From positions 20,486,433 to 20,550,432 of the forward strand of contig CM060847.1 of assembly GCA_030737835.1 (NCBI GenBank): a DNA stretch of 64,000 nucleotides. Reading direction: 5' to 3'. Positions 33,742 to 45,500 of this stretch are shown here, one piece after another (position 1 is the stretch's first letter; every line of letters starts with the position of its first letter). Position numbers and translations under genes: made by a program. The notes under the pieces were generated by a model. The model was not told the DNA's origin. It saw only the letters and a list, made by a program, of their open reading frames with translations, and ran no database searches. The stretch is from Acorus gramineus. Its lineage: Eukaryota > Streptophyta > Magnoliopsida > Acorales > Acoraceae.

Positions 33742-35508
33742 GAGTTTTGCTACACAGACCCCATTATATAAGTCTCACTCATAAGCTTCATGAGATGTCA
33801 AATTTTTATTGATTGTCTAGTTAACTATTACAAAAGGGTAAAAAAGTAAAGTACATAACTACCCCTATTTAAATCACACGTTCTCATGCCAAGCCCCTTT
33901 CATTGTTTCTCCTCCCCCAAACAACATCCCAAAAATTTCTAACTGTTTTTTTATACATATCCACTACTTAAAAAAATCATTTCGACTGACTTGTTCATTT
34001 TCGACGAATGGCGTTACCACCCCTGAATTCCTTTTGTCCCTCTCTATCATATGAGAGGTGGTTCAATTACCTTTTCAGTTCTCATCTGGATTCTACCTTT
34101 TTTTACCTTCATATCCTTTTTTTTATGAATGTAACTGACTTTTGACAAAACACTAAGATCACATTAAAAAAGGCAGTTACATTTCACAATACAATTTTAA
34201 AATATATCACACAAATAGTTCATTTAATTGAATTTTATTATTTAAGGCATGTAAACATCAGTTATATTTAAAAAAATATAACTGACTTACAAAATATAAT
34301 GCATAATGGTTCATATTAGTTTGAAAATGTAACACAACCATATGTCGATATAACATCAAAACTCTATGAAATCCTCCAAAAAACATATTTAACATCAAAC
34401 ACTAGATTAAAAAAAAAAATGTAAACAAAAGCCAGATCAAAGGCTGCCATATTTAATATCAAACATCAAATTCAAGAAAAATTGTAATAAATATAAAAAC
34501 AAACAATAAGAAAGGTCATACCTGAATCGATAAACATTGAAAACGATAACCAAATCGATCAATTGCACAAAAACAAATAGTTACATTTGTGAATGTAACT
34601 AACTTTTACAACTTATTCATACAATAAATCAATTACATTCATAAATATAACTAACTTAGAAAAAGTGTAAAAATATACCGATTAGTTTGGAATGTAACTA
34701 TCTTTTAAAAAATAATGCATATAAATCCAATAAAAAATATGAATATGTAACTGACATTTAAATATTAAACAACATTCCAGATTCAAACTTCAACATTAAA
34801 ACACCAGATAAGAGACTGCCACGTTTAACATAAAATACTAAATTCAAAAAGTCATATCAAAGACTGCCATAATTAACAATAAACACCAGAATCACAAAAA
34901 AAAAATTGTAAAACTTAAATCATTGCATGGTTTAAAATTTAATTATATCTTGATTTTTCAGAAAATGTAACTGAATTACTTGAAAAAAACGTAAAAAACA
35001 AAAAAAAGGACCAACAATCAAATAAATCAGAAAATATAACTTAGAATTATATATCGAACATAAAAAAATAGTCATTTATTAAATAACATTATATAAAATC
35101 ACAGAAACATGTGCAAAAATATCACATAAATCAATGCAATTGGTTTGTTAGATACATTTGAAATGTATCTGAATTTCAAATAAAAAGGTTGAGATAGAGG
35201 TTGGTGGAGGTGGAGGCTAGAGGAATGCTTAAAAGGTAATCAAACCACTTCTCAAATGATAGAGGGCGATGAGAGAAATCCAGAGGTGGTGACGGTCGTC
35301 CCCATAGATGAACAGGCAGGCCAGAATGTTTTTTTGAAATGGCGGATGACTTATGAGGGTATAAAAAGGATTTTATATTTGCCTAACAGTCCAATTAATA
35401 CGGTGGAGGTTATCTAAATTGAATTTAAGGATATTATCGATAATGTTATCAATGCCATATCATGGGACTTACATGGAGCTTATGTAATGGGCTTGTAAAT
35501 CATTTTTC
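33742..35508. mobile_element. Mutator-like non-autonomous element X1, copy A only
   Basis: An exact 9-bp duplication TTATAAAAA lies at 33733-33741 and 35509-35517; the empty site is in copy B at about 56544. The ends are diverged inverted repeats: GAGTTTTGCTACACAGACCCC against GAAAAATGATTTACAAGCCC, continuing through CATTA.ATAAG.CTC and AAGCTTCATGAGATG / ATGTAAGTCCCATGATA. A 9-bp duplication is diagnostic of the Mutator superfamily. The interior repeats variants of AATGTAACTGACTTTT many times and has no transposase. Confidence 0.75.
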
Positions 35509-36056
35509 TTATAAAAATTACCTCCAAAAGGAATGTAGCCTCACCATAGAAAAGTACTGCAATTGGTACCAAAGACAAAGATGTGGCACTTACAAAAGAT
35601 CTTATGCTTCTGCGGCCTTTTTGTGGTACAAGTTTAGAATGTTTTATTTTTTGGGTAGAAGTATAAGAATATCGATGGCAGTATAGGTTCATGCTTTCAT
35701 TAACTTTATTGTGTGACACAAGTTTAGGAATATATGATGCGTCAATTGCTTGTAGAGGCTTTTCACCGAAAAAAATTTTTGCATGGAGAAGCTCATGCTT
35801 TAGCTCTATTGTGGTACAAGAATATATGTGCTTTATTTGTGATACAAGTTTAGGATATAAATAGTTCATGTAGCACTCCAAGAAGCTCATGCATTGGCTT
35901 TATTCCTGTACAAGTCTAGAATGTGGGGCTTCAATATATATATCACCTAGAAAAGGCAAATGCACTTGTTCTTCAATTTGTTTCCCATTTGAAATCACTT
36001 TAAATCAACAAAGTTTGAAAAAAAAAAATCCCGACCTATCAAAAACTGTGATTCTT

Positions 36057-36065
<9 letters not shown>
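35509..36065 (+). other. Upstream region and leader of NLR copy A
   Basis: From about 35690 it is almost base-for-base identical to 56705-57090. It contains ATATAAATAG (35857-35866) as a possible TATA element about 250 bp before the ATG. There are three irregular repeats of GGTACAAG / GACACAAGTTTAGGA. No gene. Confidence 0.5.

Positions 36066-36066
<1 letters not shown>

Positions 36067-36112
<46 letters not shown>
36067..36112. repeat. (GA)n microsatellite in the NLR-A leader
   Basis: TGTGTGTGAGAGAG... with about 22 GA units directly before ATCAGATGG. Copy B has only about five GA units at the same place (57090-57100), so the tract expanded in A or contracted in B after the two leaders became identical. 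Confidence 0.95.
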
Positions 36113-36113
<1 letters not shown>

Positions 36114-36115
36114 AG

Positions 36116-38791
36116 ATGGCGGAGATTGCATGTGAAGTGGCCAAAGAACTTGGAATCATACTCAAAGACGAAGCCGTATTCCTTTACGGGGTACGTGATC
36201 AAGTCGAGCAAATGGAGAGGGAGCTGCAGCGCATGCAGGCCTTCTTTGAGTATGCAGACGAACATCTGGAGTTTAAAAGTGATCCGAGGACGAGGATCTA
36301 TGTAAACCAGATGAGAGAAATTGCCTTTGAAGGGGAGGACGTCGTCGAGGAGTTCATGGTGAAAGAGCAACGAAAGAAGCGAAAGTTGTCGGAGGGCATT
36401 TTATCGGGCTTCCGCAAGAGGTATGCCTGCATCTTTTGTACTTTGAAAGATCGCCATGATATTGGTACGGAAATAGAAAAAATCAATAAGAAGATCAATG
36501 AGATCACAAATTCATTAAAAACATATGGTACCAACAATTTTAGCATTAGCGAAGCGAGTACAAATCAAGGCATGAAACAATGGAGTAGGCCACAGCCACT
36601 TCTACCTCCTGACGAAAAAGATATCATCGGCCTTGATGATCAAGCAAATGATATAATGGTGCAATTGGAGGGTCAAGATGGTAGGCAACGCGTGTTGCCT
36701 ATAATCGGAATGGGTGGTCTGGGTAAGACCACTCTGGCTAGAAAGGTTTATAATAGGGTTAAAGCTAGTATGGATTTTCAATGTTTAGCTTGGATAACCG
36801 TGTCTAAGGGATACAATCAGAAAGAGCTTTTGCAATTGATGGTAAAAGAGATAATGGGGCATGGAGCAGCAAAAGAGCTCTTCGATAAGATGTTATCCAA
36901 GGGAGATTTAGCTATTGCGATCTCTGAATTTCTAATGAAAAAGAAATACTTCATTGTCTTAGATGATATTTGGAATGATAAATTCTGGGAAACGTTTAAT
37001 GTTTTTCCGGATTCAAAAAACGGTAGCTCGTTGATGATCACCACTCGCTTTGAGAACGTAGCCATGTCCTTCGGCGCAAATAACCCTCCCTTCAAAATGA
37101 AATTCTTGGGCATTGAAGAATGTCTGGAACTTCTTGTGAAGAAAGCTGGTTTAGATGTTGGGAAAGGCTTCCCAATTGATCTGAACGAACCAGCCAAACA
37201 AATTGTAGAGAGATGCGGTCACTTGCCGCTTTCCCTTGCAGTCATTGGTGGCATCTTGTCAACTAGAATTCATACTGCATCTGAGTGGTGGAATGTAGCC
37301 CGGAAGATCAAATGGGAGCTCTCAAATAGACCCCAAGACTGCATTGAAATCTTACGTTTGAGCTATGATGATCTTCCAACCCATTTGAAAAGTTGCTTTC
37401 TTTATTTTGGTTTATTCCCGGAGGATTATTTGATCGATGCGAAGACGATAATCAGGCTTTGGGTAGCTGAAGGTTTCATACAGCCTACGGAGGAGAATAC
37501 TGTGGAGGAAGTGGCAAGCGAGTATTTAAAAGATCTCGTAAGTCGAAGCATGATCCAAATGGTTGCCGAGGACTATATAGGTGGTGTCGAAACTTGTCAT
37601 ATCCACGATCTCATGCATGAGCTCTCAGTCAATAGAGCCAAGGAGACAAAATTCCTCAGCACAAAACCATCGGTCGGAGCAAGGCGCCTTAAAGTTAGTG
37701 AGTTTGCTGATAATGAAAATGACGATATTGTTGAGGATAAACTTATTTTTCGAAACCTACGGGCTTTGTTCGCATTCAAACCTGATTCGCAACAGTTAAA
37801 AAATCTCTGCGATGGGTCGCCCAGAGTCAAGGTACTTTATTGTACTGGCTGTAATATCCATGTGCAAGAAATTGGTAGGAAGTATCATTTAAGGTACTTG
37901 GATGTACAACATTCCGGCGGGGTTGATTTACAGAATGTCCGCCACCTCTTCAACCTTCAAACACTTTCAGTGGAGTTCGATCGAGATTTGTCAAAAGAAA
38001 TAGAAATTGATCTTCTTCAGCTAAGGAATTTGAGGCATGTTATACTCCACAGTCGCTATGTTTATCGCATCTCTCTTTATGGTTTGGAGGGTGCGAAAGA
38101 CCTTCAAACACTCATTGGAGTGGATGCGGGCGATTGGATAGAGAGTGTCCTACCAAAACTGATCAAACTCAGGACATTGAAAATACAGAATTGCAAAGAA
38201 TCACACAGCAAAGCATTGGAGGTTTCCCTGGTCCAATTGAAACACCTTGTCACGCTTCATTTGGAAGGTGAAGGAGGTTTCCCAGGCCTTTACATTCTTT
38301 CAGGACTTGTTCATCTACTTGAGGTTAGAGTCAAGCTTAATCAAATCATGACAGTCGTCCCTAAAGGCCAAGTGCAAATGATCAATCTCAATAAGCTAAT
38401 ATTTATCGGATGCGAACCAAAACACTACCCGATCGAGATGTTGGCAAAGCTTCCTTCGCTTCGATACCTGCATGTAGAAGAATTCATTTATGAAAGATGT
38501 TGTTCTGTAGAATGGCACATGAAGCAAGGGGATTTCCCTCATCTACAAGTTCTGATACTGGATTTTGTCCGGAGAGTGAGGAGCTGGATCGTGGATGATG
38601 GAGCCTTGCCGCACCTTCAACGTTTGACAATCTATAATAATTATGGACTGAATATGCTTCCGGATGGACTGAGGCACATCAACACTCTTCGTCAGTTGGA
38701 ATTGATTTACCCTGGGGTGCTCAGAAGGAGGGCTGAAAAGGACACTGGAGCAGACTGGGATAAGATCAAGCATATTCCCATGATCATGTAA
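36116..38791 (+). CDS. CC-NBS-LRR (RPM1-type) immune receptor, copy A, 891 aa
   Basis: Intracellular receptor that senses pathogen effectors and triggers the hypersensitive response, expected at the cytosol and plasma membrane. Start chosen at ATCAGATGGCGG, which gives MAEIACEVAKEL, an ordinary Rx-type coiled-coil beginning. Domains: CC 1-170 with EDVVEEF at 74-80; NB-ARC 170-500 with P-loop GMGGLGKTT 198-206 (K204), kinase-2 YFIVLDDIW 278-286, RNBS-B GSSLMITTR 303-311, a GLPL-type motif GHLPL 368-372, RNBS-D CFLYFGLFPED 427-437 and an MHD-type motif IHD 496-498; then irregular LRRs 540-890 ending DKIKHIPMIM. Length is normal for the family and no motif is broken. The coding part has no intron, but the stop TAA lies inside a GTAAGT donor (38790-38795). 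Splicing to TGCAG at 38879 would replace the end with ..MIIIQN. Paralogue of 57106-59781. Confidence 0.95.
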   Translation: MAEIACEVAKELGIILKDEAVFLYGVRDQVEQMERELQRMQAFFEYADEHLEFKSDPRTRIYVNQMREIAFEGEDVVEEFMVKEQRKKRKLSEGILSGFRKRYACIFCTLKDRHDIGTEIEKINKKINEITNSLKTYGTNNFSISEASTNQGMKQWSRPQPLLPPDEKDIIGLDDQANDIMVQLEGQDGRQRVLPIIGMGGLGKTTLARKVYNRVKASMDFQCLAWITVSKGYNQKELLQLMVKEIMGHGAAKELFDKMLSKGDLAIAISEFLMKKKYFIVLDDIWNDKFWETFNVFPDSKNGSSLMITTRFENVAMSFGANNPPFKMKFLGIEECLELLVKKAGLDVGKGFPIDLNEPAKQIVERCGHLPLSLAVIGGILSTRIHTASEWWNVARKIKWELSNRPQDCIEILRLSYDDLPTHLKSCFLYFGLFPEDYLIDAKTIIRLWVAEGFIQPTEENTVEEVASEYLKDLVSRSMIQMVAEDYIGGVETCHIHDLMHELSVNRAKETKFLSTKPSVGARRLKVSEFADNENDDIVEDKLIFRNLRALFAFKPDSQQLKNLCDGSPRVKVLYCTGCNIHVQEIGRKYHLRYLDVQHSGGVDLQNVRHLFNLQTLSVEFDRDLSKEIEIDLLQLRNLRHVILHSRYVYRISLYGLEGAKDLQTLIGVDAGDWIESVLPKLIKLRTLKIQNCKESHSKALEVSLVQLKHLVTLHLEGEGGFPGLYILSGLVHLLEVRVKLNQIMTVVPKGQVQMINLNKLIFIGCEPKHYPIEMLAKLPSLRYLHVEEFIYERCCSVEWHMKQGDFPHLQVLILDFVRRVRSWIVDDGALPHLQRLTIYNNYGLNMLPDGLRHINTLRQLELIYPGVLRRRAEKDTGADWDKIKHIPMIM

Positions 38792-39370
38792 GTGCAAGGT
38801 TATATTACAATATCTTAATTGTGATATAGGTTTGGTCATATATTCATATAACTGAATTTGGTATTCATTTCTCATGCAGTATTCAAAACTAATTGATGGA
38901 ATTCAGATCGTGTTCCCTTGCAAAATGCTTGTTATTCAATTGGTAAGAAGTTGTTTTGTGAAATTAGAAACTTCTTATAATTGATATTCATAGTAGTTGA
39001 TTGATACATATTTTGTATTGCTCTTGTCATGATCCTTATTCAATTACATGGATGTTGGGTGTCTTTGATAACTTTTGGATTTATGAATGCAAGTATGAAG
39101 ATTTGATGCTATATGTTCATTGTCCATTTTCCTGTTTGTTGCTACTTACCTGCCCATGCTTCATGCTTTCATTGAAATAATATTTTTATTAAAAAATTTG
39201 TCAATCAAACATTACATAAGTTATTATAATTACTTGCAGGAATTGTGTTTGGAAGTGGCGTGTTCGATGTGTGTTCGTCCTCAAATAATTAAGCGCAGTA
39301 ACGATCTTTGCTCAGCTGAAGATCTCTGCATTTCTACTCTCTGTTTATTGTGTGGTATTCCAGAATAATC
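38792..39370 (+). other. 3' region of NLR-A with candidate UTR introns
   Basis: Candidate introns: 38790 (GTAAGTGC) to 38879 (CATGCAG), and about 38941 (GTAAGAAGTT) to 39239 (ACTTGCAG). The exon-like blocks between and after them (38880-38940 and 39240-39368) are better conserved in copy B than the intervals. The last block contains CTCAAATAATTAAGCGCA.TA and ends near ATTCCAGAATAATC. Confidence 0.5.
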
Positions 39371-40299
39371 AATCCATGCAATCATGTGTGGTTTGGTGTG
39401 CTATTGTGTGGTTGAACTTTGTTTGATTGGTGTGGTGTGGTTGTTTTTAATTTAAACATTTGGATTTCACTTCATTGTAATAAATCATATGTAGTTTCAA
39501 CAATAATATATCACATGTGATGTGTATTCTACAGTACATATGTGGGCTAATACAGAAAATTTAATGCTCATGAAAAGTCTAGCTAAAGTTCATCTAAAAA
39601 ATTTATTACATTGCACACCTTATCACGTTCCCATACTCATGCATGCTCATGCTTTTAAAAATCAACTGTCATCATTTTTTCACTTTTTACAAATCTTCAT
39701 CCACACCTTATTATGTTTACCAACTAGAATAATTCAAAACACAACCAAACAAAAATTAACTTTATCCTTTTTTATATTAGAATAGTCATTAACCTCATAA
39801 TAACTTAATTCTCTATCTCTCTCTTTCCACATTCGGTGTGACTAATGCCATCAATGGTCCGAGCGGCTACATTGAGGTTATATTTGTTGTTTTATACAGA
39901 GGTTTCTTCCTTGGATTGACATACATTTTTTTGTTGGATCAGATAACAATCTTTATATTTGAAAATTATTTTTTGTGTTCATGATAATTTTGGTTGAGCA
40001 AAAACAGAGTTTTCTTCAGTGTTTCATGATTCAAGATGTGGTAATCACCTTTGCATCGGGTGAAGCTAGCGTCTCCTCAATCAACAAATCTGGTTGTGCA
40101 ATCTTCGCCTCTCCAAAGTCCAAATATGCCAAGAAGAATGGGAGGCGCCCTGGGAATCCATGCTACAAAAAGGGGTTATTTTCCCCTTTTTATTCAAGCC
40201 TTTCTTTGTGTTTTCTTATTTTTCCATGGGAATTCAGTCAAAATTATATTTTCCTAATTTTTTATTTACTTAGAACGTGTTTGGATGTGAGTTTGAGAA
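39371..40299. other. Downstream of NLR-A; end of duplication copy A
   Basis: Similarity to copy B continues past 39530 and resumes beyond B's hAT-like insertion (GCTCATGAAAAGTC.AGCTAAAGTTCATC at 39566 and 62747), fading by about 39650. A fragment at 39975-40250 reads open for about 125 codons but has no recognisable domain. Confidence 0.5.
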
Positions 40300-41608
40300 T
40301 TACTTTTTTATCAAAGAGTGATACCCAGACCCCAAAATATAAGCCCCACTAACAAGCCCCATGAGGTGTCATCACCTTATTGATTGTTATTAGTTGACTT
40401 GTTGACTTTTTAAAAATAGTAAAATGACAAAATACAAATATGTCCTTCATTAAAAATCTCTCTCATTAACCCAAATCCCCCAATTTTCTCTATTCGGTTA
40501 TTACCTTTCCATTTTGAATTTTAAAATCCTTACCTAAATTACAATTGAACCTAAATTACACTAAAAAAGTTGGATATTTATTGTATTCAAATTTAAATAA
40601 AAAAACACATATGGTTACTATATGAATTAGTTACATCAAATACCTTTATTAAATATTTATATCTCTCACAACGATTTGTTACATTTACATCAGAACTGTT
40701 ACATTTACATAAATATAACAAACAATTTCATTTTCCTACCTAAATATTTTACATTCCATGCAATGTTTAAACAATTTAGAAACAGATTATATTTTCAATA
40801 GTCAGTTACATTTTATAGAAAATGTCAAACACTTTTTTTTTATTGTGTGATACATTTAACAAACATATGTATTTGACTGTTACAGTAATAAATGTAACAA
40901 ATATAAATTACTATTTACATTGAAACAAATGCAATACACGAATGAATGTTACATTCATAAATGTAACAAATATAAATCAATACATGCATGTGGTTGACTG
41001 TTACATTTACGAATGTAACAAAAATAATACAGATTTGAAAAATTACATTGTCAACAATGTAGCAGTAACATCAAACAAACTACTCATATATAAAATGTAA
41101 CGGTACATTTAGATATTGAAACAAAAACAAATCAAAATGTGATAAATGACATTCAATACATGAAAAAAAATTGTGTTTAAATATTTAAAACAAAAAGCAA
41201 AACACAATTTTTTTACGAATCTAATAATGTCAAACCTGATCCGAGAGACATTGATGTGAGATCCAAATCGAAAAAAAAAAACGATTTCGTGCCTTCTCCT
41301 CAAAAATAGAATTTTCGATTTGCTCCCATGTATTCTTCATAAACAAAATCAATTCCGTAATGCAAAACCTCCTCATTTCGCATACAAGACAGATTTTCAA
41401 TTGTTTCAACATCAATGGTTTCTCTGGTCCCTCTCAAATATTATTGCAAGATTTTAAGAATTTTCAGAATTAAATGATACTCCACAATCATAGGGATACA
41501 TGTTAAAGTAGTTATCAAGTAAAGGGTATAATAGACAATGTACACTTGCCACATCATGGGGCCTGAAAAATTGGGGCCTAGGAATCATTATTGTTTATCA
41601 AAAACTAA
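40300..41608. mobile_element. Mutator-like non-autonomous element X2
   Basis: Ends TTACTTTTTTATCAAAGAGTG and, inverted, TTAGTTTTTGATAAACAATAA, followed by GACCCCAAAATATAAG / GGCCCCAATTTTTCAGG. An imperfect 9-bp duplication lies at 40291-40299 (GTTTGAGAA) and 41609-41617 (GTTTGAAAC). Same family as X1: a GACCCCA..ATAAG..CCC end and an interior full of AATGTAAC words. No transposase. Confidence 0.65.
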
Positions 41609-42591
41609 GTTTGAAACTGAGTTTAAATGAAATTGTCTCTCTACATATCAAATGATTTTCATATGTTATAGGAGGGGAGTAAAGGCAGGGTGATGAATGC
41701 ATTTGTTGGTCATTTGAAAAAAAATTTGATTCTTTATTATTTAGTGTTTTCTTAATTTGTCTTTTTTTTAAAAAAAAATTCCTGCTTGAAATATGTATTT
41801 TATTATTTCACTCAATTAATGTTGAAGAAATCAACAAAACATGATACATGTTGTCTAATAAAATGGAAATTTAATTTGTAAAAAAAATTTTATTTGCGGC
41901 GCTTTGTGACAGTCAATCTTATATGAGAAATTAGTTTTGCTTGCGAGACCCCACTATTTAAGGCCCCCCATAAGCCTCATTAGGTACGTTTTACTATGGG
42001 TTGACTGGCTGACTTTTACAAAATGGTAAAAAAGCAAAACACGAAACTGCCGTTCTATTAAAACCTTGAATTTTGAGCGTGTGAATTTATTGGCCCACTT
42101 TTTCTGTTCTTCTTTCGTCTCCCCCTTGTCTTTCGGCAAGCCAAAACGGAAATTAAAATCCTCTAGGGTTTCCAAAAAAGAAACTGAAAAACGAAATCAT
42201 TCAAAAAAAAAAAAACAAATCTCATTTTGTCAAAAACATTGAAAAAGACTTAATCCCATTTCATTTGGGTTGTCTGGCCTGATTTTTGTTTGCGACCTCT
42301 TGTTCAACCACAAATCGATATCGACAAGGAGTAAACAACATTTTTTATTTTTATTTCTTCTAAAATGTTGCTGTTAATTTAAAGATTATTTGATTCCAAT
42401 CATCAGAAAAAATATTTGCGATGAATGCAATATTTTTTTTTTTAATGAATGATATGAACTAAATGTATCTGATATTATTTTAATTTTTGTTTGTGGAATT
42501 TTGTTATTCTAATTATTTGCCTTTCAGTTTATGGATGTATGTATCGTTAAAGACATTGTATCTAAGTTTCTTGCAATGTACAATGTATATG

Positions 42592-45500
42592 TGTAACATC
42601 TCTGTATTTTTAGCCTTATATATTTATTTTAAATATATAATGGAAATTTTAATTGAAATTTAATTATTTCATTTTTTTTATTTGGCAGTAGGCCCAAATG
42701 GGTATAATTTGATTTATAATTTTGATAATTATAAATTGATATTGAAATATTTATTTTATATTTTTTTGGAGATCTTTATAGTCTCAAGATATTTTGGTTG
42801 AAATTTAATGAGATTCGGAGTAGGGAAATTATGTTTTTAGGATTTTGTGTTAAGTTATTGGGCCCAGGGATCTAGTTGCGAATCCAGAATATCTTTTAAT
42901 AGGCTTCAGGGATCCGTTTGTAAATCGGATAGGGATCTGTCTGTAAATCGGATAAGGACCTAGTTGTAAACCTTAATACTTGAGGGGTCGTTTTGTAATT
43001 TGGTAAAAACCCTTTGGGTTAGGGTTTGCATCATGGGACAAGAAAGGTGGTGATGACCTAACTCTACCCGTCGAGCACTACAAGGTGATAAATCTTTCTC
43101 TTTTGATTTTTATTGTTTAGTGTTTCAATTTAGTTTGGTTAGGAGATGATTGTGTCAATCTATTATTTGGGAAAGAATGTTGATGGGTTAGGGTTAGGGT
43201 TTGATTGATTTTAAATAGATGATGTTTTTATTAGATTTCAATGGATCTTGAAGGATTTCTTAAGATCAAACTAGATTTATTGGTTTTGGGATTTAAGGGT
43301 TATTTTCGGGTGGATTGAATACCTGATCATTAAATCATGTTTTTGACTATGATAGAGCCGTTTCTGGGAAAATTGTATTTCACAAACAGAAATAGGTTTC
43401 GAAAAGATCTTTCCAACGAATCTTGAATCGTCTGATTTGGAGTTACGGGTAGAAAGTTATGATTTTTCAAAGATTTCTGTGCAGTTTCTTATAATTCAAA
43501 TATTTAGCTTCATGATCAAGTTTGATGAATTTTAGAGATTAAAGGGATCCCAAATGGATGTTTAATGAGTATAATTTGATTTGTGGGTTTTGATGATTTT
43601 ATTGATCTTGGTGACTCAATTTGGATCTTAAATCAATTAATTTGGTTTAGTGGGATCAATGAATATTAATTGGATATTTTTGTTATTTGGATGTAAATTG
43701 ATTGGATTGATTTATTTGAATCATTGGAGTTGTAGTGGATTATTTGTCTAAATATTTTATTCGAGGATTGATCGATTATGTGGGCCTTATGAAATAAATG
43801 GATATTGATTATCGGATCATTGTGAGATATGAACATTTTAATATTTATTTGGAGTTGGGATTTTTGTTAGGCCTTTAAGGTGAGTTGCGGATTGTAGGTC
43901 TATTTGGTACGGGCTCTTGGGATTATTGGGCTGAGTGTTGTTGTAAGTTGTTTGTCAGTTGTTTGTCATGATTGAATGATTTTCTTATTTATTGATTTCA
44001 TAATTGTTATGCTAGGTTATCCACGTGCGAGTGTATAGCGTTTATGCATGTGCATCGATTTGTATTGCGTGGACTGGAGGTGAGTGGACTTGAGTTTCAT
44101 ATGTAGTTTCAAAAGAATATATTATGTATTCATGCTAGGATCATCTATTTTGCGGAATATAACTGTTAGTTTCGATATAAAAATATGAGCATGCTTTAGT
44201 TGATATATGCATCATTATGGGTTGTATTTTGAGATCGTACATGCTCTGTCTTTTCATGGTTTGAAGATATGATAGGTTATCAATGCATCCATTTCCGTCT
44301 AGGTGGCTCAGTCTTGGTGGCCAACGTCTAGGTGGGCGTACGTCTACGTGGCCAGGTCCGAGAACGTAGGACCCAAGTCTTTGTGGCTATGTCTACGTGG
44401 CCATGCCTGTGAAAGGCCCCGCGAGCTAGGTGCTGCGAAGACGGACATGCGTGTTCGTGGTGTTGCATGCATCATGTTGGATAGGATTTGTGTGCGTGTG
44501 TATATATATTATTGCATGTCTTGGTGGCCTTGTTGTATATTTATTTTCTTGATATATTACATGTCTGTGTAGACATATTACGATATTGATATTTTGAATA
44601 TAAATGTACTAACGGGATGATGATGGTCCATTCACTGAGCGTGTTGTAGCTCACCCCTCTCTTCCCAACCTTTCAGATTAGCTGTTGATGGTTGTCGATC
44701 TCGTTAAGGCGTTGGAGGTTGAAGCTCGTATTTTATTTCCGGAGCACTAGACTTGTGTAAAAGGTGTTGGTCATTTCTTTGGCATGTAGAGGACCCATAT
44801 GTATGATAGTGTGGATATATCTAAATTAAGTTGTTTTTTATGTATATTGAATTTACGTTGGATTTTAGCATTGACGATATATGTATAATTATGATGATGT
44901 ATTCGTATGTTCTTTGGATGAAAAAAAAAAATATATATATATATATATATAGGCTGATGATTAGGTGCGGTCGTGCGCCCCGAATTCCACCGTGCGCCCC
45001 CAATCCCGACCGTGCGATCGACGCACTCGTCGATCGCACGGTCGACGTTTTTTTTAAAAAAAAAACAAAAAAAACGTCCCGACGAGGGGGCGACGACGGG
45101 CGACGACGGGGCGACGACGAGGGCGACGGGGCGACGATCGTGCGACGACGACGGGGGCGACGGGGGGCGACGAGGGGGCGACGGGGCGGCGACGGGGGCG
45201 ACGACAGGGCGACGACCGTGCGAGGACGACGGGGGCGACGGGGGGCGACGACGGGGCGACGACCGTGCGACGACGACGGGGGCGACGACGGGGCGACGAC
45301 CGTTTTCGTTTTCGTCGACGTGGACGACGGGGGCGACGACGTCGACGGGGGGCGACGACGACGGGGGCGAGGTCGACGACGGGACGACGGGAGCGACGTT
45401 TTCGTTTTCGTCATCGTCGCCCCTCGTCGTCGTCGCCCCCCGTCGACGTCGTCGCCCCCGTCGTCCACGTCGACGAAAACGAAAACGGTCGTCGCCCCCT

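Noticed and set aside
39975..40352. 125-codon frame downstream of NLR-A as a gene
   Set aside because: No domain, no counterpart in copy B, and it runs into the X2 element end.
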